In this document: piece after piece, positions 25,153-33,905 of the stretch
Position numbering within the stretch: the stretch's first letter is position 1
How the letters are laid out: each line of letters starts with the position of its first letter
Origin: CAJQQY01 sp045106765
GTDB lineage: Bacteria > Bacteroidota > Bacteroidia > Chitinophagales > Saprospiraceae
DNA length: 64,000 nucleotides
Direction: 5' to 3'
NCBI GenBank assembly: GCA_045106765.1
Contig: JBGCFD010000067.1
Span: 62,001 to 126,000, forward strand
Made by a program: the position numbers and the translations under genes
Notes under the pieces: generated by a model
What the model was told of the DNA's origin: nothing
Database searches by the model: none
Seen by the model: only the letters and a program-made list of their open reading frames with translations

Positions 25153-25266
25153 ACGTGGCTGTCTGCTTTAGCAGACCTAATTTTTTTTAAATACTGTAAG
25201 TTATTTTATTTTGAAAAAAACCGCTTCGCTTATTTTTTTCAGGTCTGCTAAAGCAGACAGCTACGT
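25153..25266. mobile_element. MITE-like element, copy C (114 bp)
   Basis: Terminal inverted repeats of about 26 bp: ACGTGGCTGTCTGCTTTAGC (from 25153) and, on the opposite strand, ACGTAGCTGTCTGCTTTAGC (from 25266), both continuing AGACCT. The interior shares TTATTTTGAA and TTTTTCAGGT with copy B. It almost exactly fills the 124-bp gap between the endonuclease I stop (25268) and the radical SAM start (25143), so any promoter or leader of the radical SAM gene is within the element or upstream of it. Confidence 0.75.
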
Positions 25267-25267
25267 G

Positions 25268-26281
25268 CTACTTTTTAAAGATTCTAAAAACTTTATTTAA
25301 GTTGCCAGACTGGATTTGTAAAATATAAATTCCGCTAGTTAATCCATTCAGATTTATATTTATCTCATTTTGTAGTTCAACACTTTTGACCAAGTGCCCG
25401 ACACTACTATATAACAAGATATTTCCATTTTCTTTTTCAGAATAAATAGTTAAATCATTTACAATTAAATTAGAAGAAATACTCACCCAATTTTCCGCTT
25501 CTAAGTTGTTAGTTGAACTAGTTGGAAAGTAAGCTCGTTGCACCAAAGTGGCATCTAAAATAAATGGATTGGCATTTCCTTGCTTGTCTGTAATTCCATT
25601 GTTGCGAGCTTCTTCAGTTGCATCCACAGGATCACTCAGGTGCCATTCATACAACTTTTCTTTTTGATTATGGAAAAAGTTTGGGTCGGCTCCATTTGCA
25701 GCAGATTGATAAATCGTATAAAAATAAAATACTGCTCTAGCAATATCTCCCTTCACAGATTCCCGAGGTTCAAAGCCACAATCTTCTTCATCCTTTTCGC
25801 TGTAAGCATCAATATTACTTGTTGGAATTGAATTCAATTGTGTTGCTTCAAAAAACCATTTCTCCGTATCATTATCTTCAACATCTCCAAATTCACAACT
25901 TCCTCGTGCTTCGTTTACACTCACTTTTGATGGGAAAATATTATGCAAATCACTTCTTTGCGGTTCGTTCGATGCACCTTTTGATTGAGGATAAACATGT
26001 TCCGCATTGATTCCCGCACCACCTTGATAAGCTGAAACACTTGGGTCTTCGTTAGGATCAAGTGTCACCTTGAAGTTAGTATAAATTCCAAAAAGATCAT
26101 TCCCCACATTATCAATTTCGGAATATAGAATATCTCTTGCAGGACCATATCCTAAAGTGCTCGAAGGCGTATAAGTATTTTGCAAAGCTGTAATTAATTC
26201 TTCGCCCATTTTTCCTGGTTCAATTTGAGCCTGAAGAATCATGGGAAATAATAGAAGTAGAAATGTGATTTTTTTGAACAT
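25268..26281 (-). CDS. Endonuclease I family nuclease, T9SS cargo
   Basis: A 337-aa exported nuclease. It has a signal peptide (MFKKITFLLLLFPMILQAQ) and an endonuclease I (EndA/COG2356) catalytic domain. The catalytic region is INAEHVYPQS...RSDLHNIFPS...NEARGSCEFGDV, containing the EHV histidine and conserved Asn. The last ~75 residues form a type-A T9SS sorting domain (beta-rich, ending in a GIYILQIQSGNLNKVFRIFKK-like pattern). The enzyme is predicted to be displayed on or released from the surface to degrade DNA. A CAAAGGTA box (TACCTTTG on minus) lies upstream of its start. Confidence 0.92.
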   Translation of the reverse strand: MFKKITFLLLLFPMILQAQIEPGKMGEELITALQNTYTPSSTLGYGPARDILYSEIDNVGNDLFGIYTNFKVTLDPNEDPSVSAYQGGAGINAEHVYPQSKGASNEPQRSDLHNIFPSKVSVNEARGSCEFGDVEDNDTEKWFFEATQLNSIPTSNIDAYSEKDEEDCGFEPRESVKGDIARAVFYFYTIYQSAANGADPNFFHNQKEKLYEWHLSDPVDATEEARNNGITDKQGNANPFILDATLVQRAYFPTSSTNNLEAENWVSISSNLIVNDLTIYSEKENGNILLYSSVGHLVKSVELQNEININLNGLTSGIYILQIQSGNLNKVFRIFKK

Positions 26282-26319
26282 TGATTTTATTTTTTCAAGA
26301 AAATAATAAATTTAAAACA

Positions 26320-26327
26320 CAAAGGTA
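26320..26327 (-). promoter_or_regulatory. -7 box of the endonuclease I gene
   Basis: TACCTTTG on the minus strand matches TAnnTTTG exactly, 39 bp upstream of the ATG at 26281. No good -33 TTG at standard spacing was seen. Confidence 0.5.
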
Positions 26328-26376
26328 AAAGTAAAACTTAAATATGAAGCATCATATTTTCAATTCGTCTTCCAAA

Positions 26377-28449
26377 CTACTTTGGATGATAAGTCCGAGT
26401 TGCATTTTTCAAAACATCCTCTTTTTTCAAAGACATTTTTTTCAATTCCTGCTTGCTATATTTTTCCATTTGATCGTCATAATGTGGACTCTTTGGATCA
26501 TTGGAAGCACCATAGGGAACGATTGATTCAATCTGAACTCCCTCCTTCGTAAATCTGACCAAACTAACATATGATTCTCCAGCAAAAATTTTAAATTTCC
26601 CTTTTTTATATGGCTTACCATACATCGCCGCAATCACATTTGGTCCGCCCCACATTGGAATTGATTTATCGCCACGAATATGACGCTGCATTTCCCCCAA
26701 AGGAACATTTTCTGATTTAAAATGTTTTCTCAAATGCTTTTTCACTTCCTTTAGTCTTTCAATTAAAAAAGGTTCTGTCAGCGGTGGTCCATTTGGAAAT
26801 AATCCATTTTTACTTCTATTCTTATGTATAAAGTGATAGCTTAAATTAAAAATGGTCGCTCCCATATTTTCAATATCTGTTTCTCGATTCCAATTATTTA
26901 AGTGGGTAATTATTTTTGCCAAATCAGGATATTTCTGAGGATCTAGATTCAGTAGCAATTCCAAATTGGGGAACGAATGAACCTCCGCAGGTGTATGCCA
27001 TTTGGTATCCATCTTAATTCGCTTAAAATCTTCATAAGAAATTCTTCCCTCTTTTTTCATCAAATCAAAATATCGGATCGACCGATTATTGTCTCCAGTC
27101 ATGTAGCCAAAAGTAGAATTAATCGTCGAAGGATCAATATTTTCTTCCACAGCGGTGGAGTGAAAAGGAGTATTATTTGAATTACCAAGATAACCACAGT
27201 CAGGATTTTTTATTTGGAAAATATCTTCAAAGGGATGAAAATCATTTTCCCAAACTACTTCAGAAGTATACCCGGGCAGTACTTTTTTCCAATTATATTT
27301 TGGGTTCCTTTTGGGAAAAAGTCCAAGGCTAGAGTAAAAGATATTATCTTGATTATCTGCATACATCATATTGGTCGTGCAAACTCCAAGGCGACTGACT
27401 GCCGTTTTAAATTCAGCAAAATCTTTCGCCTTATTCATCATGTACCATTGTTCCGCACCACCGATAGTTTGGTTAGCAGTAAATTTTAGCGCATAGTAAT
27501 TTCCATTTTTACTTTTTAATACTGGGCCATGTTTGCTTCGATACATCTTTCGTTTCACACCTATTTTCAATCCCAGAATTTTGACTTTCAATTTCACTTT
27601 TCGTACCTCGAGTGTTTCCCATTTCCCATCATAGAAATATTTATTTTTTTCATTTTTATGCATTTCTAATTTATAGATGTCAGAAAAATCTGCATGGTTG
27701 ACCGTGTGTGTCCAAGCCAAATTTTCATTCGCACCAACAGTAATATGCATTCCTCCTAGCAGCGTTGCTCCCAATACATTCATTCCCTCCTCACTTACCA
27801 AATGTGCTTCGTACCAAGAGTAAGGCCCCTCCAAAGGTTGATGTGGATTGATCGCCAAATAGGTTTCGCCATCCTTGGTTTTTTTACTGTTGACTGCAAA
27901 CGCATTCGATCCCATCGGAGTTCGATTTTCGATGGCTTCCATTTTTCCAGAAACAACTTTTTGCAAAGCGCCTGGCGCTCCTGACAGTAAAGTCAACGCC
28001 AAGGTGTACCCTTTGATTACATCTTGACCGTTGATAGGAAACATCTTTTTAGAGAGCACTCGTTTAGGATATTTTTTGGCAAAATCATTCATGCCTTGAG
28101 CATAGGCATTTAGAATTTTTTTAAATTCTGGAGAAATATCCCTCTCGTATTTTTGATCGACAATTTCATTTACTTCGATCAAATGAACAGCAAAATCTAA
28201 GACTGCACCTTCCACTCCTTTGACTGCTCCAAGTCCTCCTCGGATGGGTAATAAAGTTTCTTGGATTGTTTCAAAATCATCTTCCGCCGATGCCCAGGCA
28301 AGTCCATAAGCCACTTGTGCATCTGTCTTTGCATAAATATGTGGAACACCCCATTGATCACGAATAATAGTGATGTCGTCAGGGTTGATTTGACCAAAAA
28401 CGGATGTGGCTAAAAATAGAAAAATGAGGCTTAAAAATGGCTTAATCAT
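26377..28449 (-). CDS. Penicillin acylase family (Ntn hydrolase) enzyme
   Basis: A 690-aa exported Ntn hydrolase. I chose ATG 28449 (MIKPFLSLIFLFLATSVFGQ): the longer frame begins with TTG and spoils the signal peptide, and the promoter at 28466 would start transcription inside that extension. The enzyme is made as one chain that self-cleaves before a nucleophilic Ser, here in PMGSNAFAVNSKKT (Ser at about residue 181). The alpha-chain motif GVPHIYAKTDAQVAYGLAWA and beta-chain GPYSWYEAHL, TVGANENLAWTHT are present. Such enzymes hydrolyse amides including beta-lactams, N-acyl homoserine lactones and lipopeptides; the true substrate here is unknown. Confidence 0.92.
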   Translation of the reverse strand: MIKPFLSLIFLFLATSVFGQINPDDITIIRDQWGVPHIYAKTDAQVAYGLAWASAEDDFETIQETLLPIRGGLGAVKGVEGAVLDFAVHLIEVNEIVDQKYERDISPEFKKILNAYAQGMNDFAKKYPKRVLSKKMFPINGQDVIKGYTLALTLLSGAPGALQKVVSGKMEAIENRTPMGSNAFAVNSKKTKDGETYLAINPHQPLEGPYSWYEAHLVSEEGMNVLGATLLGGMHITVGANENLAWTHTVNHADFSDIYKLEMHKNEKNKYFYDGKWETLEVRKVKLKVKILGLKIGVKRKMYRSKHGPVLKSKNGNYYALKFTANQTIGGAEQWYMMNKAKDFAEFKTAVSRLGVCTTNMMYADNQDNIFYSSLGLFPKRNPKYNWKKVLPGYTSEVVWENDFHPFEDIFQIKNPDCGYLGNSNNTPFHSTAVEENIDPSTINSTFGYMTGDNNRSIRYFDLMKKEGRISYEDFKRIKMDTKWHTPAEVHSFPNLELLLNLDPQKYPDLAKIITHLNNWNRETDIENMGATIFNLSYHFIHKNRSKNGLFPNGPPLTEPFLIERLKEVKKHLRKHFKSENVPLGEMQRHIRGDKSIPMWGGPNVIAAMYGKPYKKGKFKIFAGESYVSLVRFTKEGVQIESIVPYGASNDPKSPHYDDQMEKYSKQELKKMSLKKEDVLKNATRTYHPK

Positions 28450-28465
28450 ATTTGGTATTTTGAAA

Positions 28466-28473
28466 CAAAAATA
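28466..28473 (-). promoter_or_regulatory. -7 box of the acylase gene
   Basis: CAAAAATA on plus is TATTTTTG on minus. A TTG at 28499-28497 (minus) gives a 23-bp spacer. It lies upstream of ATG 28449 but inside the TTG-started extension, which supports the shorter reading frame. Confidence 0.45.
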
Positions 28474-28607
28474 GAAAAATGTTTTCAACTATTTCGCAAT
28501 ATTCGAAACACGATTTTATACTGTAGTGCGAATGTTTGTCTTTCCCTTATTGTTCATTTTCTAAATACGAAGAGGCTGTCTTTTCTCTTGAGTAGGTACA
28601 AAAAAAA

Positions 28608-28634
28608 CGAGCTACTTTATTTCAAGTAGCTCGT
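28608..28634 (-). terminator. Minus-strand terminator of candidate small gene
   Basis: Perfect 11-bp stem (ACGAGCTACTT at 28608-28618, AAGTAGCTCGT at 28624-28634). Read on the minus strand it is followed by a run of eight Ts. No annotated gene on that strand ends here, which points to a small transcript starting between 28640 and 28800. Confidence 0.7.
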
Positions 28635-28650
28635 TCGATGCTATAACTCC

Positions 28651-28749
28651 TTATTTCCCGTAAGGATATTTTTGTTCATGGGATTGTATTTTCCTTTTCC
28701 TAAAATGTTGATCAAAAATAGTCTTAAAATAAATACTACTAAAAAACAT
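28651..28749 (-). CDS. Candidate 32-aa basic small protein
   Basis: A minus-strand frame ATG 28749 to TAA 28651 encodes about 32 residues beginning MFFSSIYFKTIFDQHF and ending HEQKYPYGK. The C-terminal half is strongly basic (FRKRK). A plausible -7 box TAAGTTTT with a -33 TTG about 18 bp upstream (near 28798) precedes it, and a perfect terminator starts 17 bp after the stop. The arrangement promoter-small ORF-terminator is what supports it. I recognise no family. It could instead be a small RNA. Confidence 0.3.
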   Translation of the reverse strand: MFFSSIYFKTIFDQHFRKRKIQSHEQKYPYGK

Positions 28750-28869
28750 TTTATACATTTTTTCCAAAAAAAAACTTAATCTTAACACATAACAGTCAAT
28801 GAATACAACCACTTTAGATTATTTTTTCCAAAAAAAATGACTACATTTATTACAATAAAAAACTAAAAA

Positions 28870-30282
28870 ATGCAAAAAAGTAGATTACTTGAACTCTTCA
28901 AAAGTCTAGATAAAATAGAAGTGAAGAAATTAAGAAAATGGGTTCGTTCCCCATTTTTTAATCAGCGAGAAGATGTGATTTTGCTTTTTGATTATTTAGA
29001 AAAAGCTCGCCCTTTCCAAAAAACTGACCGACTCCATCGAGAATATATTTTCTCCAAAATTTTCCCTAACGAAAAATATAATGAAAAAAAATTTGGTTAC
29101 GTTCAGTCTTTTTTATTGACTGAAATTAAAAAATTTATCGCTTACGAAGAGTTCTCTAAAGATGAAATACGACCACAAATTCATCTAGTGCAAAACTTGA
29201 GAAAAAGAGGATTGAATCGACATTTTGAAAGTGAATGGAAGAATGCAAATGTATTGTTAGAAAATCAATCTATTCGAAATTCAGATTATCATTTTTTTAA
29301 TTACCAATTGCAAAATGAGCAACATAAATACTCTAATAGTTTAAGTAGAAAGAAACCCAAAGGATTGCAAGAAGCGAGTAATGAATTGACAAATTATTTT
29401 ATTGCTCAAAAATTAAAATTGAGCTGTGATCAACTGAATGCCCAAAACTTAATACAGGTAGAATATGAGCAAGATTTCTTAGCTGAAGTTATCAGTTTTT
29501 TAGAAGAAAAAAAGGAATCTAATCTTCCATCTGCTGAAGTTTATTATCATTATTATAAAACGCTCATAGAACCAGATAATAAGATTTTTTATCAAAAATT
29601 AAAAGCGACACTAGTAGCCTATCAAGGGAAATTTCCAAAATCGGAATTGAATTATTTATACCTCGCAACTATCAATTATTGTATCAAACAGCATAATGCA
29701 GGCAAGAAAAATTTCACGAGAGAGATGCTACAATTATACAAAGAAGGATTAAAAAATGAAGTATTTTTAGTCAATGGTATTTTGGATAGATTTACTTATA
29801 AAAACACAATTGCTACTGCCATCCATTTAAAAGAATTTGATTGGGCAGAGAAATTTATTCATGATTATAAAAATCAACTTGATGTAAAATGGCGAGAAGA
29901 TATGTTTAACTATAATCTAGCTGTTTTATATTGCAACTTACCAAATTATGATAAAGCAATGACCTTATTGCAGCAAGCTGAGTTTGATGATATTTTCTTA
30001 AAAATTGCTACTCGAAAAATGTTACTCAAAATTTATTTTGATCTAGAAGAATTAAATGCGTTAGAATCTTTGTTGGATAGTTTTCATCGTTTTTTGACTC
30101 GTCACACTAAAAACTTAAGTTATCATCAGCCCGTTTATATTAACTTTATAAAATTTGTAAGACGATTGTTACAAACTCCCAAATTTGATAAAACAGCTAG
30201 ACAAAATCTAAAAATTGAAATTGAATCGACTAAAGATTTAGCTGACAAAAAATGGTTAATTGAAAAATTAAATATTTCTTAA
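28870..30282 (+). CDS. Large helical cytosolic protein of unknown function
   Basis: A 470-aa protein without signal peptide or membrane segments. It is almost wholly helical with TPR-like spacing in the C-terminal half (MFNYNLAVLYCNLPNYDKA, FLKIATRKMLLKIYFDLEEL). The N-terminal ~80 residues are basic (KKLRKWVRSPFFNQRED) and might contact nucleic acid or another protein. Length and style resemble lineage-specific Saprospiria proteins; I do not recognise a domain. It is monocistronic, ending in a perfect 19-bp terminator. Confidence 0.6.
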   Translation: MQKSRLLELFKSLDKIEVKKLRKWVRSPFFNQREDVILLFDYLEKARPFQKTDRLHREYIFSKIFPNEKYNEKKFGYVQSFLLTEIKKFIAYEEFSKDEIRPQIHLVQNLRKRGLNRHFESEWKNANVLLENQSIRNSDYHFFNYQLQNEQHKYSNSLSRKKPKGLQEASNELTNYFIAQKLKLSCDQLNAQNLIQVEYEQDFLAEVISFLEEKKESNLPSAEVYYHYYKTLIEPDNKIFYQKLKATLVAYQGKFPKSELNYLYLATINYCIKQHNAGKKNFTREMLQLYKEGLKNEVFLVNGILDRFTYKNTIATAIHLKEFDWAEKFIHDYKNQLDVKWREDMFNYNLAVLYCNLPNYDKAMTLLQQAEFDDIFLKIATRKMLLKIYFDLEELNALESLLDSFHRFLTRHTKNLSYHQPVYINFIKFVRRLLQTPKFDKTARQNLKIEIESTKDLADKKWLIEKLNIS

Positions 30283-30294
30283 TCAGTTATTGTA

Positions 30295-30342
30295 TTCAAA
30301 AAAAAGGTGTTACCCCATTCAGAGTAACACCTTTTTTTTGAA
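30295..30342. terminator. Perfect 19-bp-arm bidirectional terminator
   Basis: Arms 30295-30313 and 30324-30342 are exact complements (TTC, eight As, GGTGTTAC; GTAACACC, eight Ts, GAA) with a 10-nt loop. It separates the helical-protein gene from the convergent T9SS cargo gene. Confidence 0.9.
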
Positions 30343-30360
30343 TAAAAATTAATATGAAAT

Positions 30361-33300
30361 TTATTTCCCAACAAAAATAAGTTTCTGCATTTTTGATTGT
30401 TCCCCTGCCTTCCAATGAATAAAAATCATACTTTCATTCATGTCTTTAGTTTCTATTTTATAAAAATGCTTTCCAGCATCCTGCCTTTCATTTTCCACTA
30501 GAACACCAATTTTTTGTCCCAACGAATTATAAAAAACAATATTGACGTTTTCTTTTTTCGCCAAATAATATTCAAGAAAAAACAATTCATTTACGGGATT
30601 AGGATAGACTTCAAAAAATGATTTACTATTTTCTAAATTTCCATCATCGACTCTAACCTCTACCGTCTGAAGACTATCACAACCATTAGCAGCCATGAGT
30701 TGTAAGATCAAAGTGGTATCATTATTAATTATTTCTCCATTGATTTCTGTCCCACTATCAATATAAATTGTGCTATCAGAATAACTATGTTCCAGAACAT
30801 GAACTACTGTCATTTCCACACTATTAAGATAGTTCAATTCGATGGTTTGGGTTAATAGAGTGTCGTTCTGAATTTCAATTCCTAAGAGACTATCTCCTCT
30901 ACATATTTCTGCATTCTGCACTAAATATTCAGTTGGGATTTCGATGGTATGAAAAACGTTTTCTGTAATTATCGGGGCATTAAAATCAAAATAAATACCT
31001 GCCGAATTATTGATAACTGTTCCTGGAATTAAATTTTCTTTTAACCCAATTTTAAATTTCACAAATCCATTGGAAGCAATTAAATTAACATTGCTATCTG
31101 GCAACAGGATGTTATCAAAAGTGAATTTTAAAATTCCATTTTCTAAAATTTCAGATTCGTAATGATGGCTACTTGTTCCAAATTGAATCGTCGTTATATC
31201 TAAAAATGAAGACAACGTATCTCTTAAAACTACGGTGAAGGCAGTATCTGTTCCTGTATTTTGAAAACGAATATGATATTCAATTTCATCTGAATTGGCA
31301 ATAAAATGTTCACTAAAATATCCTGTTGGGTAGGCAACTTTGATGTTAGGATCATATGCTCCAATATTTTCTTGACAGTCTTCATCTATAAAATAATTAC
31401 CATCATCCATGGGATATTGAGTCACAAAACCTAGACTAACATTGCCAGTTCCACAGCCTTCAACAACTGAGGTAGGCATACTATTGCCAGGGTGACCAGC
31501 TGATTGTTGCACCTCTGCCCGAAAGGTTTGGCCTTCTGCAAAAACTGATTTAGTGAGCACCTGATTTTGAAAAAGTTCAGAAATTGGTTCTACAAAAAGA
31601 ATCACATCATCTTGAATAATTTTTACAATACTCGGTTCGCTAATCGGATTAATTCCGACATTCTCAATATTAAAAATAACAGAATCACCAATACAACTGC
31701 CTGTCACCTGAATACTTGAACTATCCCAAACGATACTTGGAATCAAGCAAAAAGTATCTGGAAAAATATGCGCTTCCACACAATGGGTTTGACCTAAAAT
31801 AGTACTATCACAATCCACCAAAACATTAACCGTAAAAGTTCCACACTCTCCTACTCCTACGTTTCCAATATCAAAAGAGTATAGATTATTTCCCAAATCG
31901 ATAGATGGAATACTCGAAGAATTTACATTTAAATACTCATCAAATTGGACTTCGACGAGTGCATTAGACTCGTCGATAGTTCCTTTGTTACAGTATTTTA
32001 TATAATAAGTATTTTCAAAACACCTACGCAGTTGAGGTGCTGAAACATCTACAGTCATGTTAGGACAATTTACAATTGACTGAATTGGAAGGTCTAATAA
32101 TGTGGTATCAAAAAGGTCATTTAATATCAATGGAAACTCATCATAAGTCGGACAGGTTTCCCAAAGTTCATTGGGAGGAATGACTCGTAAAATATAATTT
32201 CCAGTATCACATAATATGGAATAATTCCCTTGAGCATCGGTTATCGAAAAGTAATCTTCGTTCCCGTCAGCTACCACCATCCAACCAACCAAAGGATCTT
32301 CCAAATTATCCAACGAACAATCATTATCTACATCATGAAAAATATTTCCTTGAACATTTGTCGTAAAACTATTGATCTCTGCATCCGTTTTAATTACCGC
32401 CATAATTGAATCACCTGTCCCTGCTATCACAAATCCACTATCCGATGTATTCAAAATATTAGCTGGATAACCAACTGCATTACTCTCTGTTAAATATCGA
32501 GTCATGATTTCATCCCCATCAGAATTAGTCCTGACAATCAAACCAAAACCTTCACTAGTTACATTTAAAACAGAATTTCCAACAGTAACCAAATCTCCAT
32601 TTGGTGCTTCTACAATGGAAAAACCTCTTTCTTGAGAGCCAGTTACACCAATCAAATTAGACCAAAGAGAATCTCCAGTTTCACTTATTTTTATTAAGTA
32701 CAAATCAACTTCATCTCCATTATTTAATTTTTTGTACCCAGCGCTCACATATCCTCCATCAGAAGTTTGAATAACATCTTCTCCAAATTCATCAAATTGT
32801 CCACCTGTTTTATAATCCCAAACTTCTTCTCCATTTTCATCTAATTTTATAAGGTAAAAATCCTCATCATCATTAGTTCCAAGGGGACGTGTGTATCCTG
32901 TTATAATATAACCACCATCCGACGTATTTTTTATATCTCGTCCTTCTGTTTTCCCAACATCAGGCCCAGCAGATTTAATCCATTCTTGCTGACCTTGACC
33001 ATCTACTTTTATCAATAAAATCTTATCATAATTTGGTGCAAATTCTCCCATCATTAAAAAGCCTCCATCAGTAGTTGGAAGAAGTGCATTAAATTCATCA
33101 TAAGAACTTGATCCATAATTTTGAGACCAAATTTCATTACCCAATTCATCCAGTCGCAACAAATAATAATCTGCAGATCCAATCGTATTATTAAAAGTCA
33201 TGCCTCCAATAATATATCCTCCATCATCCAATTGAAAAATCCGAGTCGACCGATCTTCTCCGACACCACCAAAATACTTTAGCCATTGTTGATTTCCATC

Positions 33301-33549
33301 AGCATCTAATTTCAATACAGCAATGTCTTGCGCAGCTGGAATATCTACCGTTGCAGTCAGGCAATATCCGCCGTCTGCAGTTAAAGTCATATATTCCGTT
33401 CGAACATTTTCATAATCCGTAATCGGGTAAGTTCGCTCCCAGCCTTGAGCAAAAATTGAAGTAGAAAACAATAAGAATAGTGCTAACATTTGGTAGGAAA
33501 ACCAATGCTGAGAAATTGATATTTGTTTAGAGTGTCGAGGTAGTCTCAT
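30361..33549 (-). CDS. Large T9SS-secreted propeller protein with DUF7619-like domain
   Basis: A 1062-aa secreted protein. After the export signal (about 15-36, QMLALFLLFSTSIFAQGWERTYP-like), residues ~36-400 repeat a blade pattern: LDDGGYIIGG, TTDGGFLMMG, TSDGGYIITG, TSDGGYVSAG and NTSDSGFVIAG, i.e. a multi-bladed beta-propeller. A CarboxypepD_reg/SdrD-like segment (about 405-460) and DUF11-like repeats follow, and a DUF7619-type domain (YHIRFQNTGTDTAFTVVLRD; NNSAGIYFDFNAPI) lies at about 760-890. The last ~80 residues are a T9SS type-A sorting domain (FEVYPNPVNELFFLEY). It is a surface or released protein; ligand unknown. Confidence 0.88.
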   Translation of the reverse strand: MRLPRHSKQISISQHWFSYQMLALFLLFSTSIFAQGWERTYPITDYENVRTEYMTLTADGGYCLTATVDIPAAQDIAVLKLDADGNQQWLKYFGGVGEDRSTRIFQLDDGGYIIGGMTFNNTIGSADYYLLRLDELGNEIWSQNYGSSSYDEFNALLPTTDGGFLMMGEFAPNYDKILLIKVDGQGQQEWIKSAGPDVGKTEGRDIKNTSDGGYIITGYTRPLGTNDDEDFYLIKLDENGEEVWDYKTGGQFDEFGEDVIQTSDGGYVSAGYKKLNNGDEVDLYLIKISETGDSLWSNLIGVTGSQERGFSIVEAPNGDLVTVGNSVLNVTSEGFGLIVRTNSDGDEIMTRYLTESNAVGYPANILNTSDSGFVIAGTGDSIMAVIKTDAEINSFTTNVQGNIFHDVDNDCSLDNLEDPLVGWMVVADGNEDYFSITDAQGNYSILCDTGNYILRVIPPNELWETCPTYDEFPLILNDLFDTTLLDLPIQSIVNCPNMTVDVSAPQLRRCFENTYYIKYCNKGTIDESNALVEVQFDEYLNVNSSSIPSIDLGNNLYSFDIGNVGVGECGTFTVNVLVDCDSTILGQTHCVEAHIFPDTFCLIPSIVWDSSSIQVTGSCIGDSVIFNIENVGINPISEPSIVKIIQDDVILFVEPISELFQNQVLTKSVFAEGQTFRAEVQQSAGHPGNSMPTSVVEGCGTGNVSLGFVTQYPMDDGNYFIDEDCQENIGAYDPNIKVAYPTGYFSEHFIANSDEIEYHIRFQNTGTDTAFTVVLRDTLSSFLDITTIQFGTSSHHYESEILENGILKFTFDNILLPDSNVNLIASNGFVKFKIGLKENLIPGTVINNSAGIYFDFNAPIITENVFHTIEIPTEYLVQNAEICRGDSLLGIEIQNDTLLTQTIELNYLNSVEMTVVHVLEHSYSDSTIYIDSGTEINGEIINNDTTLILQLMAANGCDSLQTVEVRVDDGNLENSKSFFEVYPNPVNELFFLEYYLAKKENVNIVFYNSLGQKIGVLVENERQDAGKHFYKIETKDMNESMIFIHWKAGEQSKMQKLIFVGK

Positions 33550-33905
33550 GTGTATAGTTAGGAGTATGTTGTATTCAATCGTTTTTTGACCAACGTTGTT
33601 TCTTTTGATAAAGATAAGTTTCTACATCAATTTGGGCAAAAACATTAAATCCTTTTTTCCAAAATTTTACAACCTTAAAAACGACTAAAAATCATTAAAC
33701 ACAATCATTTCTTATTTTATTTTTCCAATAAAAATCATATCAAAAATCACATTCTCCAATTAAAAAATGATACAAATTCTTTCTTCTTTTTTATTTACCA
33801 TTTTAAATCAACTAAAATTACCAAAATCTAAGGAGGTTATCCTAGTTTTGCAAAATCAAAAAATAGAAGCTTAAAGTCATTTTAACTATCCATAATTTTT
33901 TCATT
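33550..33905. other. Divergent 356-bp promoter region
   Basis: Between the T9SS propeller gene (minus) and the aldose-epimerase gene (plus). AT-rich, with no repeat or frame of note. The only clear signal is the -7-like TAGTTTTG at 33843-33850 for the plus-strand gene. Confidence 0.5.
33843..33850 (+). promoter_or_regulatory. -7 box of the aldose-epimerase-like gene
   Basis: TAGTTTTG is an exact TAnnTTTG match, 55 bp before ATG 33906. No TTG was found at the expected -33 spacing. Confidence 0.4.

Noticed and set aside
28560..28640. Hairpin at 28608 as terminator of the acylase gene
   Set aside because: The acylase gene reads away from it: its start, not its end, is on that side.
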